Shown here in pieces: positions 32,121-44,200 of a DNA stretch of 64,000 nt. A program made the position numbers and the translations under genes. The notes under the pieces were generated by a model that searched no databases, was not told where the DNA came from, and was given only the letters and a program-made list of their open reading frames with translations. The stretch is from Blasia pusilla. Lineage: Eukaryota; Marchantiophyta; Marchantiopsida; Blasiales. The DNA lies in the NCBI GenBank assembly GCA_050084515.1, contig CM114273.1, forward strand, positions 36,332,001-36,396,000, given 5' to 3'. Numbering within the stretch: position 1 is the first letter of the stretch; every line of letters begins with the position of its first letter.

Positions 32121-33060
32121 GTTTTAGGCCAAGTGTGTTGTTTTTACTAATGTTTATTTTTGTTATGTGATCTCTATGTGTATGTATGAGTTGATTTATG
32201 TATATTTGTGGATCTACCCGTGTGTGGGGAAGATCGGTGTTGTGTAGTGTGGATGTGACCAATGATATATGTTGTGTAGCGATGTGTATGCATACGACAC
32301 GGTTCCAACTGTCTAATGGACATCCAATGAGTCCCTAACTTTGATTCACAAAAAATGAATCTCGGGTTGCAATCCAAGTGTGGCTTATGAAATCCACTCC
32401 CTTGGATCAGGTTTTGGTTTCGAATTCCAACGCCAAACTTCCGTTCCATCCCGTGCCCTTGAGACGTCGTTTGGTGCTCAAAGTGGGGTTCGTGTTCCAA
32501 GATGTCTTGGAGGGACTCCCCTTTACTAGTACTTCTGGGGATCCCCGCCCTCCCCCTAACTTTAGGGAAAGACAATCGGGCCCCTTAGATTGGGCCTCAA
32601 CTCGATTGCTCTCATAGTCCTTTTCGGCCAATATCTCAGCATGTACTTATGCGTTTGCTAAGATCTATAGTGCATTGGAAGCATCTTAGGATAAGCTTTC
32701 CAACACGTCCTTATTTGTCCCAAAGGCATTTTGGGGCTAAACGTTATGGTCCAAAACACAGTAAAAATCCCCAAACGCTAGTCGTGTCCAAAATTGGTTC
32801 TCACCTCTTTGGAAACCAACCATCCAAGACTCAAGTCATCTCAAGTCTTAGTTCGCGTTTGGTCCAGGTTTCCTAGTCACGACCACAAATGTATGAAATG
32901 CACAGCTCTGTTCTGCGTTTCATCTCTTGGACTTTTCCAAGAGACCTTTCCAAAAGCCTCTCCAACGCGCGATCATCGTAGCGTGAGTCCACTAGAGTTC
33001 TGATGTTCCGCTTGGCGCCTATTTGGTGTTCGTTTGGTTATAAGGAATGACTTTGTAAGA
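32121..33060. other. Non-coding sequence after the gypsy fragment, possibly LTR-derived
   Basis: A GT-rich stretch (32.13-32.28 kb) is followed by about 700 bases of moderate GC with recurring CCAAAxxC and CTTTGGxxC words and no coding frame. It looks like LTR or long terminal untranslated sequence, but I found no second copy or TG...CA ends in the window to prove it. Confidence 0.3.
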
Positions 33061-33660
33061 TCTTTGAGTTCAAATATCATCAATTACTTATCAAAGTGGA
33101 GAACAAACAGAAGACAATATTGTGGGGCATTGATCCCGATTGGAGGGGTTGTTTGCACTATGGAGATTTCCATTTGGGTTGAAGAATATCTTAGTTAATA
33201 TTGATGGCATTATAGTGTTCACTACCTTTCCTGAGGATAAGTGACATCTCACATAGGTGTTTTGATGATTATAATTACATAGGGCTGAATTTGCATTAAG
33301 GCAAGAGCGACTTGATCATATTGAGTACTTTGGTTACACAATATATCTAGTACATTCGATGTACAAAAAACAGATAGAGGCTATCTCACCCATTTCATGT
33401 TGTATGGGTGTAAGTTGAGTTTTTGCATTTAATGGGATTGACGAACTTGTATCGATGGTATGTCTAGGGTTTTAGCACGATAGCTAAGCCTTTTAACTTG
33501 TTGAAAAAGGCTAACCACAAGTAGTAGTGGCAAGATGAGGAGAAATAACCAGTTAAGTTGCCAAAGAACATACAGATATTTGTGGAAATCCTAAGGAGAC
33601 CAATGAAGGGAATTTTTTTCTAATTGGACATAAATTGGAGTATGTTGGGACTTAGAGAAA
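33061..33660 (+). pseudogene. Second, more decayed Ty3/gypsy RT-RNase H fragment
   Basis: Scattered pieces line up with the element at 29.4-32.1 kb: FKYHQLLIKVENKQKTILWG near the YHQLPI box, IDPDWRGCLHYGDF, then LYRWYV, IAKPFNLLKKA, QDEEK, and finally LDINWSML matching HTDWSML. Many stops and frame changes are present. It has the same orientation as its neighbour, so it may be a second copy of a related family or a rearranged part of one insertion. The methyltransferase segment is not represented. Confidence 0.6.
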
Positions 33661-33729
33661 TGCTAACCCATTGTTATGATGAGAGTATAGAGTTTGCAGT
33701 GGCTTATGCTATTCTGCCCGTATAAGGAG

Positions 33730-33813
33730 AAACATTTTCTTATTGTCCAATTTCCACGTGTCAAACAAAAAGGTGTTTGCAAATAAGAAGATACTTCCCC
33801 ATAGTAATATAGA
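33730..33813 (-). mobile_element. Helitron 5' part, abutting the next Helitron
   Basis: On the minus strand it starts TCTATATTACTATGGGGAAG at 33813, directly after the CTAG of the neighbouring Helitron. Similarity to that copy (TTTGCAAACACCT, GACACGTGG, AATTGG) continues to about 33730. Its own 3' end was not found, so it is truncated or fused to the gypsy remnant. CACGTG lies at 33755-33760. Confidence 0.65.
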
Positions 33814-34030
33814 CTAGTAAGGTGCCCATACAATGCATGGGAAATAAAAAAATTGTTGGAAGAGCTAGTGTATAGCCCGTGAAGGGAAGAGATTGATGAT
33901 ACTACACATAAATTCAAATTTGTTTCCTGCTGTCCGTAACATATGAAACATTATCTTGTTGCCCAATTGCCACGTGTCAAGCATAGAGGTGTTTGCAAAT
34001 CAAGAAGGCACTCTCCCATAATAATATAGA
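33814..34030 (-). mobile_element. Short non-autonomous Helitron (~217 bp)
   Basis: Read on the minus strand, it has host A then TCTATATTATTATGGGAGAG at 34030. The 3' end has the hairpin CCCATGCATTGTATGGG (7 bp stem, about 33826-33842), then CACCTTACTAG ending at about 33814. The CTAG is followed immediately by the TC of a second Helitron, with no host base between them. It carries CACGTG at 33971-33976. No proteins are encoded, so it depends on an autonomous Helitron elsewhere. Confidence 0.8.
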
Positions 34031-34225
34031 TGAATTTGTAATAAAAAGACTGGAAAATCAACTTCAAGTAAAAGAATCCTCTCGCCGCGCACCAACTGCA
34101 CCCACGTTTCGTGACGCCCCGCAATCCTCTCGCCAAAAAGTTTGAATTTGTGTGCAACATCATTAATCCCTTCCCTTCCCTTCGCCGACTATACACTAAC
34201 AAAAGTTCTTCAAATACTTTTTATT

Positions 34226-34254
34226 TTGCGTGCATCGTACGGGCACCTTATTAA
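34226..34254 (+). mobile_element. Helitron 3' end remnant
   Basis: GCGTGCATCGTACGGGCACC followed by TTATTAA is the plus-strand homologue of the 3' hairpin and tail (GGGCACCTTACTAG) of the Helitron ending at 33814, with the terminal CTAG mutated. No matching 5' end was seen. Confidence 0.45.
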
Positions 34255-37206
34255 TAAGTAATATGATGGAAGGACATCCTATTATTGAGAAGTTATGCAT
34301 GAAAACCAAGGGTGAAGGTGTCAAGTCATTTGAATTTTTATTTTTTTTAATCTTATACTAATAAAAAAATGTTTTAGTTATTATCCTCTCTTTTTTGATG
34401 TATTGGATCAAAATGGGAAGAGGGAATGAGAGAATGATCTTCTTTCTTAAAGGGAGAGATGGAGGTTAAACCTAGTTGGAAGAAGAGGATCTTATTTTTT
34501 CCAAATCAATAAAGGTCTTCCTGCAATATTTCTGATCTACCGGCCTTTGATTTCTTTTACCTTTTTCTTAAATCTATTTTATGTGGGAAAAAATAGTTAA
34601 ATTTTTCAAGTTTCAAGTGAAAATTATCTTCTATTTTGGAAATTTGAGAAAGAAAAATAAAAGAATGATGTGACAAGGATTATATTTTCAAAATGATGAG
34701 AGTGATTTTCTTTTATCGACTTCACGATGGTTTTCGGAAAAGAAAAGGAAATGCATGCATTGTGAGATATTAAATGTGAATATTGTTCTAGTATGAGAGA
34801 CTTAAATTCAAGAGGAATGAGAAAAGAAGAATTCTGTTAAGAAACAAATGATTTTCTAGTATAGTAAGAAAATATGGGAATTTTCTTCTTCATAAAATGA
34901 AAATAAAAATCCATGAAATAAGTTGAAAACTTATCATTCAATTAAAGGGAGAAAAAGTTATGGCTTACATGATCTAGTAGCACGAATTTGAACACATATA
35001 TCAATTTTTCTTATTTAAATCTTGTTCTATACTATTAAGGACTTTTGACTTTTTCTTTTCTAAGGGCTCTCTATATGCTCCCCATGATGAAGAAGCTTCA
35101 CATGTGGCTATTTTGTGTCACCAACTATCAACTCCAATTCTTGGTATTTCGGTCAATGGTTTTAGCTTGAATCAATTTTTTTAAAGAAATATTACAGTGA
35201 GAAGTACAATTTTGGTTCCTTTAATATATTTTTGAACTAAAATATTCAATTTGGTCACTTATGTGGATGGTTGTGTATTTTTGCCATCTAATTTTCATTT
35301 TCGATCCTTCATTTTCAAATCCTTCACAAATAATAGAAATTTTCTTAACTAAAACTTCTTAATTAAACGAGGGAAACCTTCATTAGGAAAAATATAGATC
35401 ATTTCATTTTCAATTGGTAAGGGAAGGAAACATGGTTTATATATGAAGAGGTTCCATGCTTTCATATTTGTTTGGAGAAACTCATAGTAGAGAGAGGGAG
35501 AAAATCCATCTATATCTCTATTCTCTACAAAGGTATAAAGATAGGAAAAAGGGAAGACAATTGGGGGAAGGGTTTATGATCAAATATAGAGAGGTAGTGG
35601 GAAAAAAACCATATCTATCCTTGTTCGAGGATTTGAGTGGATAGAGAATTGGAGATGAGACGGATGGGAGAGAGAATTGAGTGAAAGGGAAGCACATGGA
35701 AATACCATTCATTCTCAAGAAAGAAGAGGGACAAAACCTCTTTGTCTCTTTATATGAATACATAGGGGAGGTATCACATTGGAATGCATCTCCCCATCTC
35801 TTCAAAGAAACAAATGAAGAGAGGCCCTCTCCAAAGGGCTAGATAAGATTCCTTCGTTCCAATGCATTGCATGGGCACAAAATTACTCATACATTTAATT
35901 GAAGTTTGGTTTTATACAATAGGAAAAATATTTAATCTTCTGGTTGGTAACTTCGTTTGTATGCTTAATATTATAAGAGATTTTTTAACATGGGTCATAG
36001 AATTTTCCCTATCAAAAAATGGTTTACATATTAGATTTGATTGACATACAAGCATAATTTATTCAAATCTATCCCCTATGTCTTGGAAGAAGGAAAATGG
36101 AAAAAGAAATAACATTCTCAAAAGTATGAATTCACAAATACAAGGACAAGATTAAAGTGAGAATTGGTTATAATACCATGAATGGTGCATATCAAGCACC
36201 CAAACGTAAAATGAGTCAAGAAAGTGTATTGAACTTGAGATGGGGTTATTTTTACTTAGCATGACCTAATTTTAAAAGTTGTATGCCCAGCCACCTTGGA
36301 GCTAATATATATTTGAGGGGGAATTCTCTCCTTATTGGCAGAGGATATAAGTTGATGGATAGGGATAGGAGGTGGGAGGTGCGAGGGATAGGGGATAGCT
36401 TAGGGGTAAGGGTGGAAGAGACAAGGGGACATGATATGAAGCACGGGCATGTCTTCCTATTGGTTATATTGGAAAATTTCTCCCATAGTAAATGGTACAA
36501 ATTTGAAATGAAAATTTGGCATCTAGTAATTAAATGAAAATTTTAAAAATATTTCCATTGCATCAAGTAAAAGTAACCCGTTCATAATTCATGATAAATT
36601 ATTCTTAAAAAATCTTCACTTGAATAAAACCACAAATGTACCGGAAGAAATATCCATTACATACCATGAATAGATTTTGGCATTTGACTCTTTCAGCCAA
36701 TTAGGGTTGCTTGATCTTTCAACTAATTAGATTATCCAAAACTGATGTGAAAGGTCAATCAAGAGTTTTGGGGCTTAGTTAAAGAATTAGTCAATGGATA
36801 ATTACCCGTTGTTACTTTAAATTACTCCATCCATTCACATCCACTAGTACAAACTAAAAAGATTTCGGTATTTTTTTCACAAAAAGAATGACAAATATTC
36901 AGTAGATGCTAATCACAAACATTTGGTGGGTGGTAAGCCACAAGCAACGAATATCCCATCGGAATGGAACGAATCAATCTATAATTTATTTTCATTTCAT
37001 GATTCTTCTCTTTTTGGCACTTGGCAATTTCAATCTATAGTATTCCTAGTGTGCTGAACGAATAAAATTACCAAAAAAAATTTAAAATTAATTTTTAAGA
37101 AAATCTGGCTAATCACTTCATGAAAACATCACAGCTCCGGAATGAAACTTTTACAAGTTGAAACTCATATGAGAAGGTACCGTGGCCTTTTTCTCCAAAA
37201 TCGACA
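34255..37206. other. AT-rich spacer, no gene seen
   Basis: About 3 kb of AT-rich sequence. At 35858-35885 the words CCAATGCATTGCATGGGCAC resemble a Helitron 3' hairpin but the following CTAG is changed; a possible TCTATAT start lies at 35508. Frames at 35456-35805 and 36252-36537 on both strands have no recognisable motif. Confidence 0.45.
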
Positions 37207-37214
37207 AACCCCCC

Positions 37215-37429
37215 GAGGGTTTGGGAAGTTTTTTCGCGGGACGCGGTCCATCGTCGGGAATGTCCAATCGGAAACGATAATTCCGGATTTTAAACCGGTT
37301 TTGAGATACGAAATACAAAGGACATTCTCGAATTCCAGCCGGTTTTCGTAGGCAACTTTTTAATCAATCGGAAATTCTCAAATTTAACCGGCTAACAATA
37401 CTCGTAACCCCGGATCTCCCCGATCATTG
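37215..37429 (+). mobile_element. hAT-type MITE, family A copy 2 (215 bp)
   Basis: It begins GAGGGTTTGGGAAGTTTTTT and ends CCCCGATCATTG, flanked by an exact 8 bp duplication AACCCCCC at 37207-37214 and 37430-37437. It aligns with the 18436 and 38959 copies (ATACAAAGGA, CCAGCCGG, CGGAAATTCTCAAATT, CTCGTAACCCCGG). It is the most diverged copy at its termini. Confidence 0.75.
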
Positions 37430-37437
37430 AACCCCCC

Positions 37438-38950
37438 TCGTTGCAGTTGCAAAGGCGTACATTACAAAACCGGCAGGCTTTGCGGCATAGTGCCGCAAAC
37501 GTGCGCCACCCCACGACAGTAGCGGGGGGGCCCTATCGCCGGATCCTCTCACAGTGCAGCGCAGGTACCTACCTGTCGGCCGAATCCGCCATTTTCACTG
37601 CAGCCCGTCTCCCGCGGGAAGTACCTCGCGTCTGCCAAGCGACCTCACATGACTGCGATCCACGCTCCTCCATGACCCAGGTGGATTGCCAGATGGACCT
37701 ACCCTAATATGGACCTCCGGCCAGTTCATAAACCGCCTCCCTCTTTAGCTGGCGGCCCTGGGAAGGGAACTGAGTTCTAACTAATCGCTAGCCAGTCACC
37801 AAGAAAGGACGCCCCCCGCGCCACCGGGAGCAGCCCGTCGCCTGGGCGGTCGTGAAACGGGGAAAAGTTCCCCGTCCCTCCCCCGCCGCACCGTATCGTG
37901 CCCGACTTCGTAACGTGACGTGCGCCCACTCCCGAAGTCCTCCTCGCCCTACGCTGTCAACCCCCATCATCCTCGAACGAAGCCCGAACGGGAGTGGGCA
38001 AAGCAACGGAATGGGACGGGAATGCAATAATCCGCCGTAGCAGCGCGCGGCGCGCTCCGCACGTTGAGCCCCAATGCGACAAACTTCCCCCTCCGCCCTG
38101 CATGCATGCATGCACGCACGCACGCACGCACGCATCTCCTGACTCCTGAGAGGACGATAAGTTTCGCTTCCCCTCTCGAGGCCGCGCGGAGAAAAGAAGA
38201 AAGGAACCAGACGTCCAGCGCGTCCTCTCCTCTCCTCTCCAGTCCGCCGCACGCCACCCGCGAAGGAGGGCGAGGGAGACGGGGATGCGATGCTGAAGAT
38301 CGTCGTCGTCTGTTCGCAGAGGCCGGCTCTGGAGCGGAAAGAGCCGAGAGGAACGAGGGAAGGAAAAGACAACGCTTGCGCGCAGTGCGAGATCTCTTCG
38401 TGAGATGTGGAAACTGTTCTTCTTCTCTTTTTTTGCGTGACTGATCGTGAAGCCTCCGAGAAACAAACAAATGCTAGAATCGCGCATATCTGAATTTTTT
38501 TTTTAAATATATGCAAGTTTTGAACTCGGAATAATCCGAGAGCACTAAAGGATGATCATGTGGCACATAACGATGTAACCATCCACATTCTTCCACTTCG
38601 ACCACAACTTTTCATTTGTGATCTGGAAATGGTTTCAGGAATCGATTTTTGTTGTTAGATTCTAAAAATCCGAATGATATATCTTGAAATATCAGTCAAA
38701 CAAAGAAAATCTGTACGGGGGCCGTTACATTACTTCTAATGTAATTGAGGGCCCATTACTTCTAATGATTGCCGATCCACATTTTACAAAGGGGCCACTA
38801 AGGCATAGTTCTCGTGTGTGAATCTATGAGATACATAAAAAAAAACACCCATACGAACAAGCTATGGGATACCTAGGTGTTGGAGGTCAAACTTTGAATT
38901 TTCATGGAGACGTTAGAGGTAATCCGTCCCCTTTTTAAACCTCGAACTCA
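37438..38950. other. GC-rich island between two inverted MITE copies, no assigned gene
   Basis: From 37.44 to 38.45 kb the sequence is strongly GC-rich, CpG-containing and open in several frames on both strands (longest 37788-38516 minus, 242 codons). This is expected of unconstrained GC-rich DNA. None resembles a known protein. It could be a promoter/first-exon island of a gene I cannot identify. The last 500 bases are AT-rich with nothing notable. Confidence 0.4.
38098..38134. repeat. (ATGC)n/(ACGC)n microsatellite
   Basis: CTGCATGCATGCATGCACGC continues as repeated CACG units for about 35 bases inside the GC-rich island. Confidence 0.9.
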
Positions 38951-38958
38951 CTCGGGCT

Positions 38959-39184
38959 CAACGTCCGGGGAGAACCGGCGTTACGTGTTGAGCTGGCCGG
39001 TAGAATTTGAGAATTTCCGAATCAGGTCGTCAGCTACCGGCCAAAAACCGAGGGCTCAGGGAGGGTGTCCTTCGTATTCGTACCTGTTTAGCCGGCTGGA
39101 ATGAAGAAAACTTTGAAAATTTCCGCTCGGGTTTGTACAGACCGGAAATGTACCGGTTGTCACGAAAAAACTCCCCGGACCCTG
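38959..39184 (-). mobile_element. hAT-type MITE, family A copy 3 (226 bp)
   Basis: Plus-strand ends are CAACGTCCGGGGAGAACCGG and CTCCCCGGACCCTG; the terminal inverted repeat is about 12 bp (CAxxGTCCGGGG). It is flanked by an exact 8 bp duplication CTCGGGCT at 38951-38958 and 39185-39192. This is the best-preserved copy and lies in the opposite orientation to the copies at 18436 and 37215. The 8 bp duplication and CA(GG)G start place the family with hAT. Confidence 0.85.
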
Positions 39185-39192
39185 CTCGGGCT

Positions 39193-40257
39193 CGTTCCTT
39201 GTGGACCATAAATCGTGGAGTCAACGTGGTTCAATGGGCTTTTTTTTTAACCGTACTTCTCGAAAGATAATGCGAAGAAATAGAATAATCTTATTCCTCC
39301 TTTTGCATTTCCCTTTCTAGGCTAGACTCCATCCTCAATATATTGAAAACAATTGTTACTAAAACAACCATACATGAATGTTGAGTAGATTTGTGAACCT
39401 GCCTATTCAAATATATATATGAACATTTTCTAGGATGAAATTTAGAGTTTAGCTTCCTACAACACGCACTTTCATGTTTGTCTAAACTTCCATGCATTTG
39501 TGTGGTATATAAATTTGATTTTCTCCATGAAGAAATGTAGGATTTTTCCCCCTTTTTAAGATGTTATATTAGATGTAGTCAAGCTACACACATAGTGTGG
39601 TCTAGTAGTAGTTGAGAAGCTATATATGTCATGAGGAGTGGAAAGTCCAATAATGATCTTTTGACCTCCCCATGTAGCCTCTATACATAGGGAATTTCTT
39701 AGGACCTTCGGGAGGTTTTGTGGATTTCTTGGCTCTAAGTTATCAACATGTTCTCCAAGTTGAGGTGACTTGTGTAGATAGAAAAAAAGTCCCAAGTGTT
39801 GAAGTTTCAATAAGACGCCTATTATTTGAGCATTGGATATATGAGTAGCATAATTAAATAAGATTTTTCTACTCAATACTACCATGGCAAAGGAAAGCCA
39901 GAAATTGGGAGGAGGCATGCTTCATATTCAAAAAATTCCAAATACATTTCTCTCAAAAACTTTGGATAGACCCTTATCTAAAAAAAATTTGAGACATCAT
40001 ATTATCCTAATATACACACATAGATGTACATTAACTCTTAACCCCCTCATTTTTCTAGCTTAGTATATAATGAATGCACATACATAGCCAACGATGTCAA
40101 ATCCATCATATTCTAATCCCTCAAGACTCTAGACAATATGCTTAAAGGCAAGTTTACGAATAAAGCTGGAATACTATCACCAATTTGGACAAATGTGGTC
40201 TTTTAGAAAACCCGGTTTTGTTCAAATATGATTACAAGACAAATATGATATTATCTA
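39193..40257. other. AT-rich spacer, no gene seen
   Basis: No convincing frame: the 120-codon minus-strand frame at 39556-39918 has no recognisable motif. No repeat termini were noticed. Confidence 0.45.
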
Positions 40258-40993
40258 TGAGTGTGTGACTTAGGATGTAGGGCTTACGACTTGAGGTGTA
40301 TGGCTTGGAATAGTAGATACATTCTTCCCTTACTCATTTCACAAACCAAGGGGTGGAATGGCCCTTGAGAGTGATCTACGTTTTTTTGTGTATATGGCCA
40401 ATAGATTCATACCTAGATCTAGTATAAAGTTGGCATACACTTATGTTTTAGGGTTTATGACTTAGGATTTAGGGTAAAACGTTTACGATTTATGGCTTAG
40501 GGTTTAGGGTTTTGACTTAGGGTTAATGGCTTAGGGCTTAGGATTTCAAGTGTTTAGGGTTTATGACTAAGATTTAGGGTTTATGGCTTAGGATTTAGGG
40601 TTTAGGATTTAGGCTTTCAAGGGTGTTGGATTTTTGGCTCAGGCTTAGGATTTAGGGTTTATGAGTTTTGAATTTTTAGCCTAGGCTTGGGTTTTAGGGG
40701 TTATGATCGAGTGCATAGGATTTAGGGTTTATCAAGTAGTTAAATAATAGTTGGAAATTAGATTGCTCAATAATAGGATTTAAATTTTTTCGCCTATGAA
40801 TTTAATAGAATGATCGAGTGTAAGGGTTTATGAGATTGGGTTTGGGCTTTATGGTTTATGCTCTATGGCATAAGGTTTAGGGTTTAATATAAATTAAGTG
40901 TTCAAGGTTGTAAACTAATAGGTTTTGAGACCTACTGTGATATAGAGTGTAGTATTACTTAGGGAAACCCGATTTTCATCTAATGTCCAAATG
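40258..40993 (+). repeat. Telomere-like tandem repeat family (copy 2)
   Basis: This has the same family as 8743-9545. The shared left part is GGCCCTTGAG...GTGATCT...TATGGCCAAT at 40359-40402, followed by long runs of TTTAGGGTTTATGACTTAGG variants (densest at 40440-40700). The shared right part is GACCTACTGTGATATAGxGTGTAGTA...TAATGTCCAAATG. The plant telomere word TTTAGGG is more frequent here than in copy 1. Both copies have the same orientation. Confidence 0.75.
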
Positions 40994-41215
40994 GAAAAAT
41001 TCTACTACTTCATGCAAGTTGGAGCTAGAGACTAAACAAGAATGAATTGGGAATAACATGAAATCTAATTCAAACACTGGAAGCTTCAACATAACCATTT
41101 ATTCCATAATCTCATATACCATATGTACAAGTATAAAGAAACTTTAAAAAATCAAGTGATGAATCTCAACAACATTACATTAAATTGTAATGAAGATTGA
41201 GTAATGGTGATCTTG

Positions 41216-44200
41216 TCAATCAACTCTATCTTCTAGTACTATGTTAGTGTCAAAGGTTATTCTAGACTTAAGAAGATTAGCCTCATCAATGGGGATACTC
41301 ACTAATCCACCCTCTAGTGCATATGTTGAATTAGCGAAAGATGCTATAATCGAGTCATATGGACACAACTTTGGTTTTTCACTATCATTCTTCTCCCATT
41401 TCTTTACATCCCAATTTTGATATCTCTTGCTTAGGGCTATGTTTCCTTTTCTGAATGTATTCAATGGCCACCAATATTGAATTCTGAAATTGGTATCTTC
41501 GCCAACTCCAACTAGAACTTGTCCCATCCATATGGGATATTTATTTCTTTCTTATTGTGGACTAATTATGACAAAGTCTCCAACATTGAAATCTACCAAT
41601 GCAAATTTTTGTTTCCTCCATTGATTACATCTCAACTCTAGGCTTGAATCTAGTAGGCCCATAGTAGAGATCTTGATTTTGAAGAATTCCACTTCCAAAG
41701 ACAATTGGACCTTGAGTGTTTTGTTTGGTTAGAGGCCAAAAATTCTCCAATGTCTCAAGAATGATGAACCGATGTCATGGGCTATCAAACTAGTCTTATT
41801 ATTGGTACCAGAGTCTTCATTTGTTGTTGTCTTCTGATAAAATTTCTAGTTTTTTACCTTTTCCTCAGGGTTTCCATGAGGAAATAATCGGTCTAATTAA
41901 AAAACTGTGTCGCAAGATCTTTCAAGGTGTATGTATTGTATTACCGTAAAGTTCCCAAAAACTTGTTAAACATAGTATCAATATCTTCGTGAGTGTGCCC
42001 GCGGATGAGAAAATCCAAGTGAATCTCTTCGAATATCTCCATATGAACCAGAAGGGTCAAGTATGCTATGATATAAAAAAAATTGTTATATTTTCCAAAG
42101 TTATCCATTTGTAGATTGAGAACCTTAGGCAGCTTCCTTGGTCCCTCTTTGCTAGACTCAATGAGCCTATAAGTTGTATGGAGTAATCCATCAAGCTTTT
42201 CCATCCCTTTTAAGAATCAACAGTGAAATGGAGTTAGATCGGGCCCATCCAAGAATTATTGTATTTCACCGCAGGGGTTTTCCAAACTCCAAAACAACTT
42301 TGCCAATGATCCAATAGTCCATTAGATCTCTATTTGTAGACTCCTATGTCAAATTGAGCAATTGCACACGTTCCATGCCCATGAGTCAAGATACCTGCAA
42401 TAAGACAAAGAGTAAATAAAATTTCATTCAAATTAATATTCGTGCATCTAAAGAGATATCTGTTTCTCCAAACTGGGCACCTGCGGGCTACGGCAAGTAA
42501 TATCTGCATCCGTAAGTTATAATAGGTAAGAAATATAAGAAATACAACGCCCTATGAGAACTTCTCTTCCAATTAATGGGGGAGGTGTAGACCAATCTCT
42601 TTATCCTTAGGGAAATATTTTCAATTTAGAGAAAAAAATGGAATTTAGTCATATTATTTGAGTGACATCAAGATAGCCCTACGGACATGCTAAGTGTCAC
42701 CTGCTTGTTAAACCAATCTCTAGTATAATGGAGTGTTATTTTGAAACATTTACTTGTACAAGTAATCATAAGCGGTTACGCCATAGCCATATCTTTATTT
42801 TTGCCACGCTCTTGGCAATCATGTTTCGAAACTATCCATTTTGTCGTGGATTAGGCAAAGATAAGACTCGAAATGGCGCATAGATTCCGCTTGCCAAGTG
42901 TAATATAAAATCCTTTGAGACCTTTGTAGGTCATCATGTTCGACTAACCATTCTTTAACAACCACCTTCTCCTCGTTTGTCGATGCAATATTTCCAAGAG
43001 ACTTGAGTATTGCACAATTCGCACAACAAGGAAATTTATCACCTGATTTATGAATAACATTGGAGAAATATTGTTTTTTTATTTGACTGATAGTTAATTG
43101 TGAGACTCCCGCTAATCCCATTTTCCCTCCTTCCTTATTGAAAACCTCTTGTATATACTTCCAGGAGAAAAATTGAGGGAACCGAATCAGTTCCTCTCTT
43201 CTCCCATCTGACATAGTTCTTTCCTTGTGGGGCATCCAATCTCTAGTCTCCTCAATTATCAGCTTTAGCGTTTCCACTGCTTGCGTCGTCCTTTGGATTA
43301 TGGAATTCCTTCCCATGTTCCCATGTCCCGTCCACGTCTTTCCATCTCTGACATTTCTTACTTTGTCCTTGAAGCTCATTTCTCCAAGATCATTGATTTG
43401 TCCCCAATCTAGGAGGCACACCGTTCTATCTTCCAATTGCACAACCCTTCATCAATCAATGAAGTAAGATGAATGGACCATGGCGTGGAGTGATTCTCTT
43501 CTTTCTTGAAAGGATTTGACAATGTTCCAATGCTTCTCTCTACTTGAATAAACAATATCTCTCGGCGTATATTGGCAACAAAATTCTCGACAACAATTTT
43601 TTGACGCCGCTTGTGAGATATCTTCAACCGTTATTTTTTTTTTTTTTTGGAGGCTCTTGGTAGACATCACTTACTACACTGAGAAGTGTACATGTAAGCT
43701 CTCTTTCGCTTGCCTGCTATTGCTTCAACGGCCCCTTGAGACAGTGGAACACTCCAAATAGCATATCTACAATTCTCCTCTATCTCTAACAATACATGAT
43801 TCCGTAGGACATATGACTAAGTTACTTTTAAGAACCTTGTGGCATGTACGACGGTTGGTGATATTGGTAATAAATACGCAAAAATTGTGATCTCCCAATC
43901 TTTGACCACCAACTTTGTCATTTGGATTGACCTAGTGAACCATTCCCTCTCTGATATTGAGACATCCATCATTCTCTGTAAGTATCATCGGTAAAAGGAG
44001 TGATTCCATGCGACCAATCCTGGGAACCGCAACTTGGACGACGGTGGATGTATTGCAAGCTAAGTGCTTCCTCTTCCTAGTATCCATGATATCATTGTAT
44101 TTTTCTGTAATCAGATATCTTGGGTATTTTGCAAAAATTCTCACCATATCTTGTGGCCTTCTTTTATCCGGTTGGATGGTTGGTCCATAGTATGACTCGT

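Noticed and set aside
36825-36975. TTACTCCATCCATTCA, reminiscent of a Stowaway MITE end
   Set aside because: No matching inverted end or TA duplication was found at a plausible distance.
37788-38516. 242-codon minus-strand frame in the GC-rich island
   Set aside because: Several long frames overlap on both strands, composition is Arg/Ser/Cys-rich as expected from GC-rich non-coding DNA, and no motif is visible.
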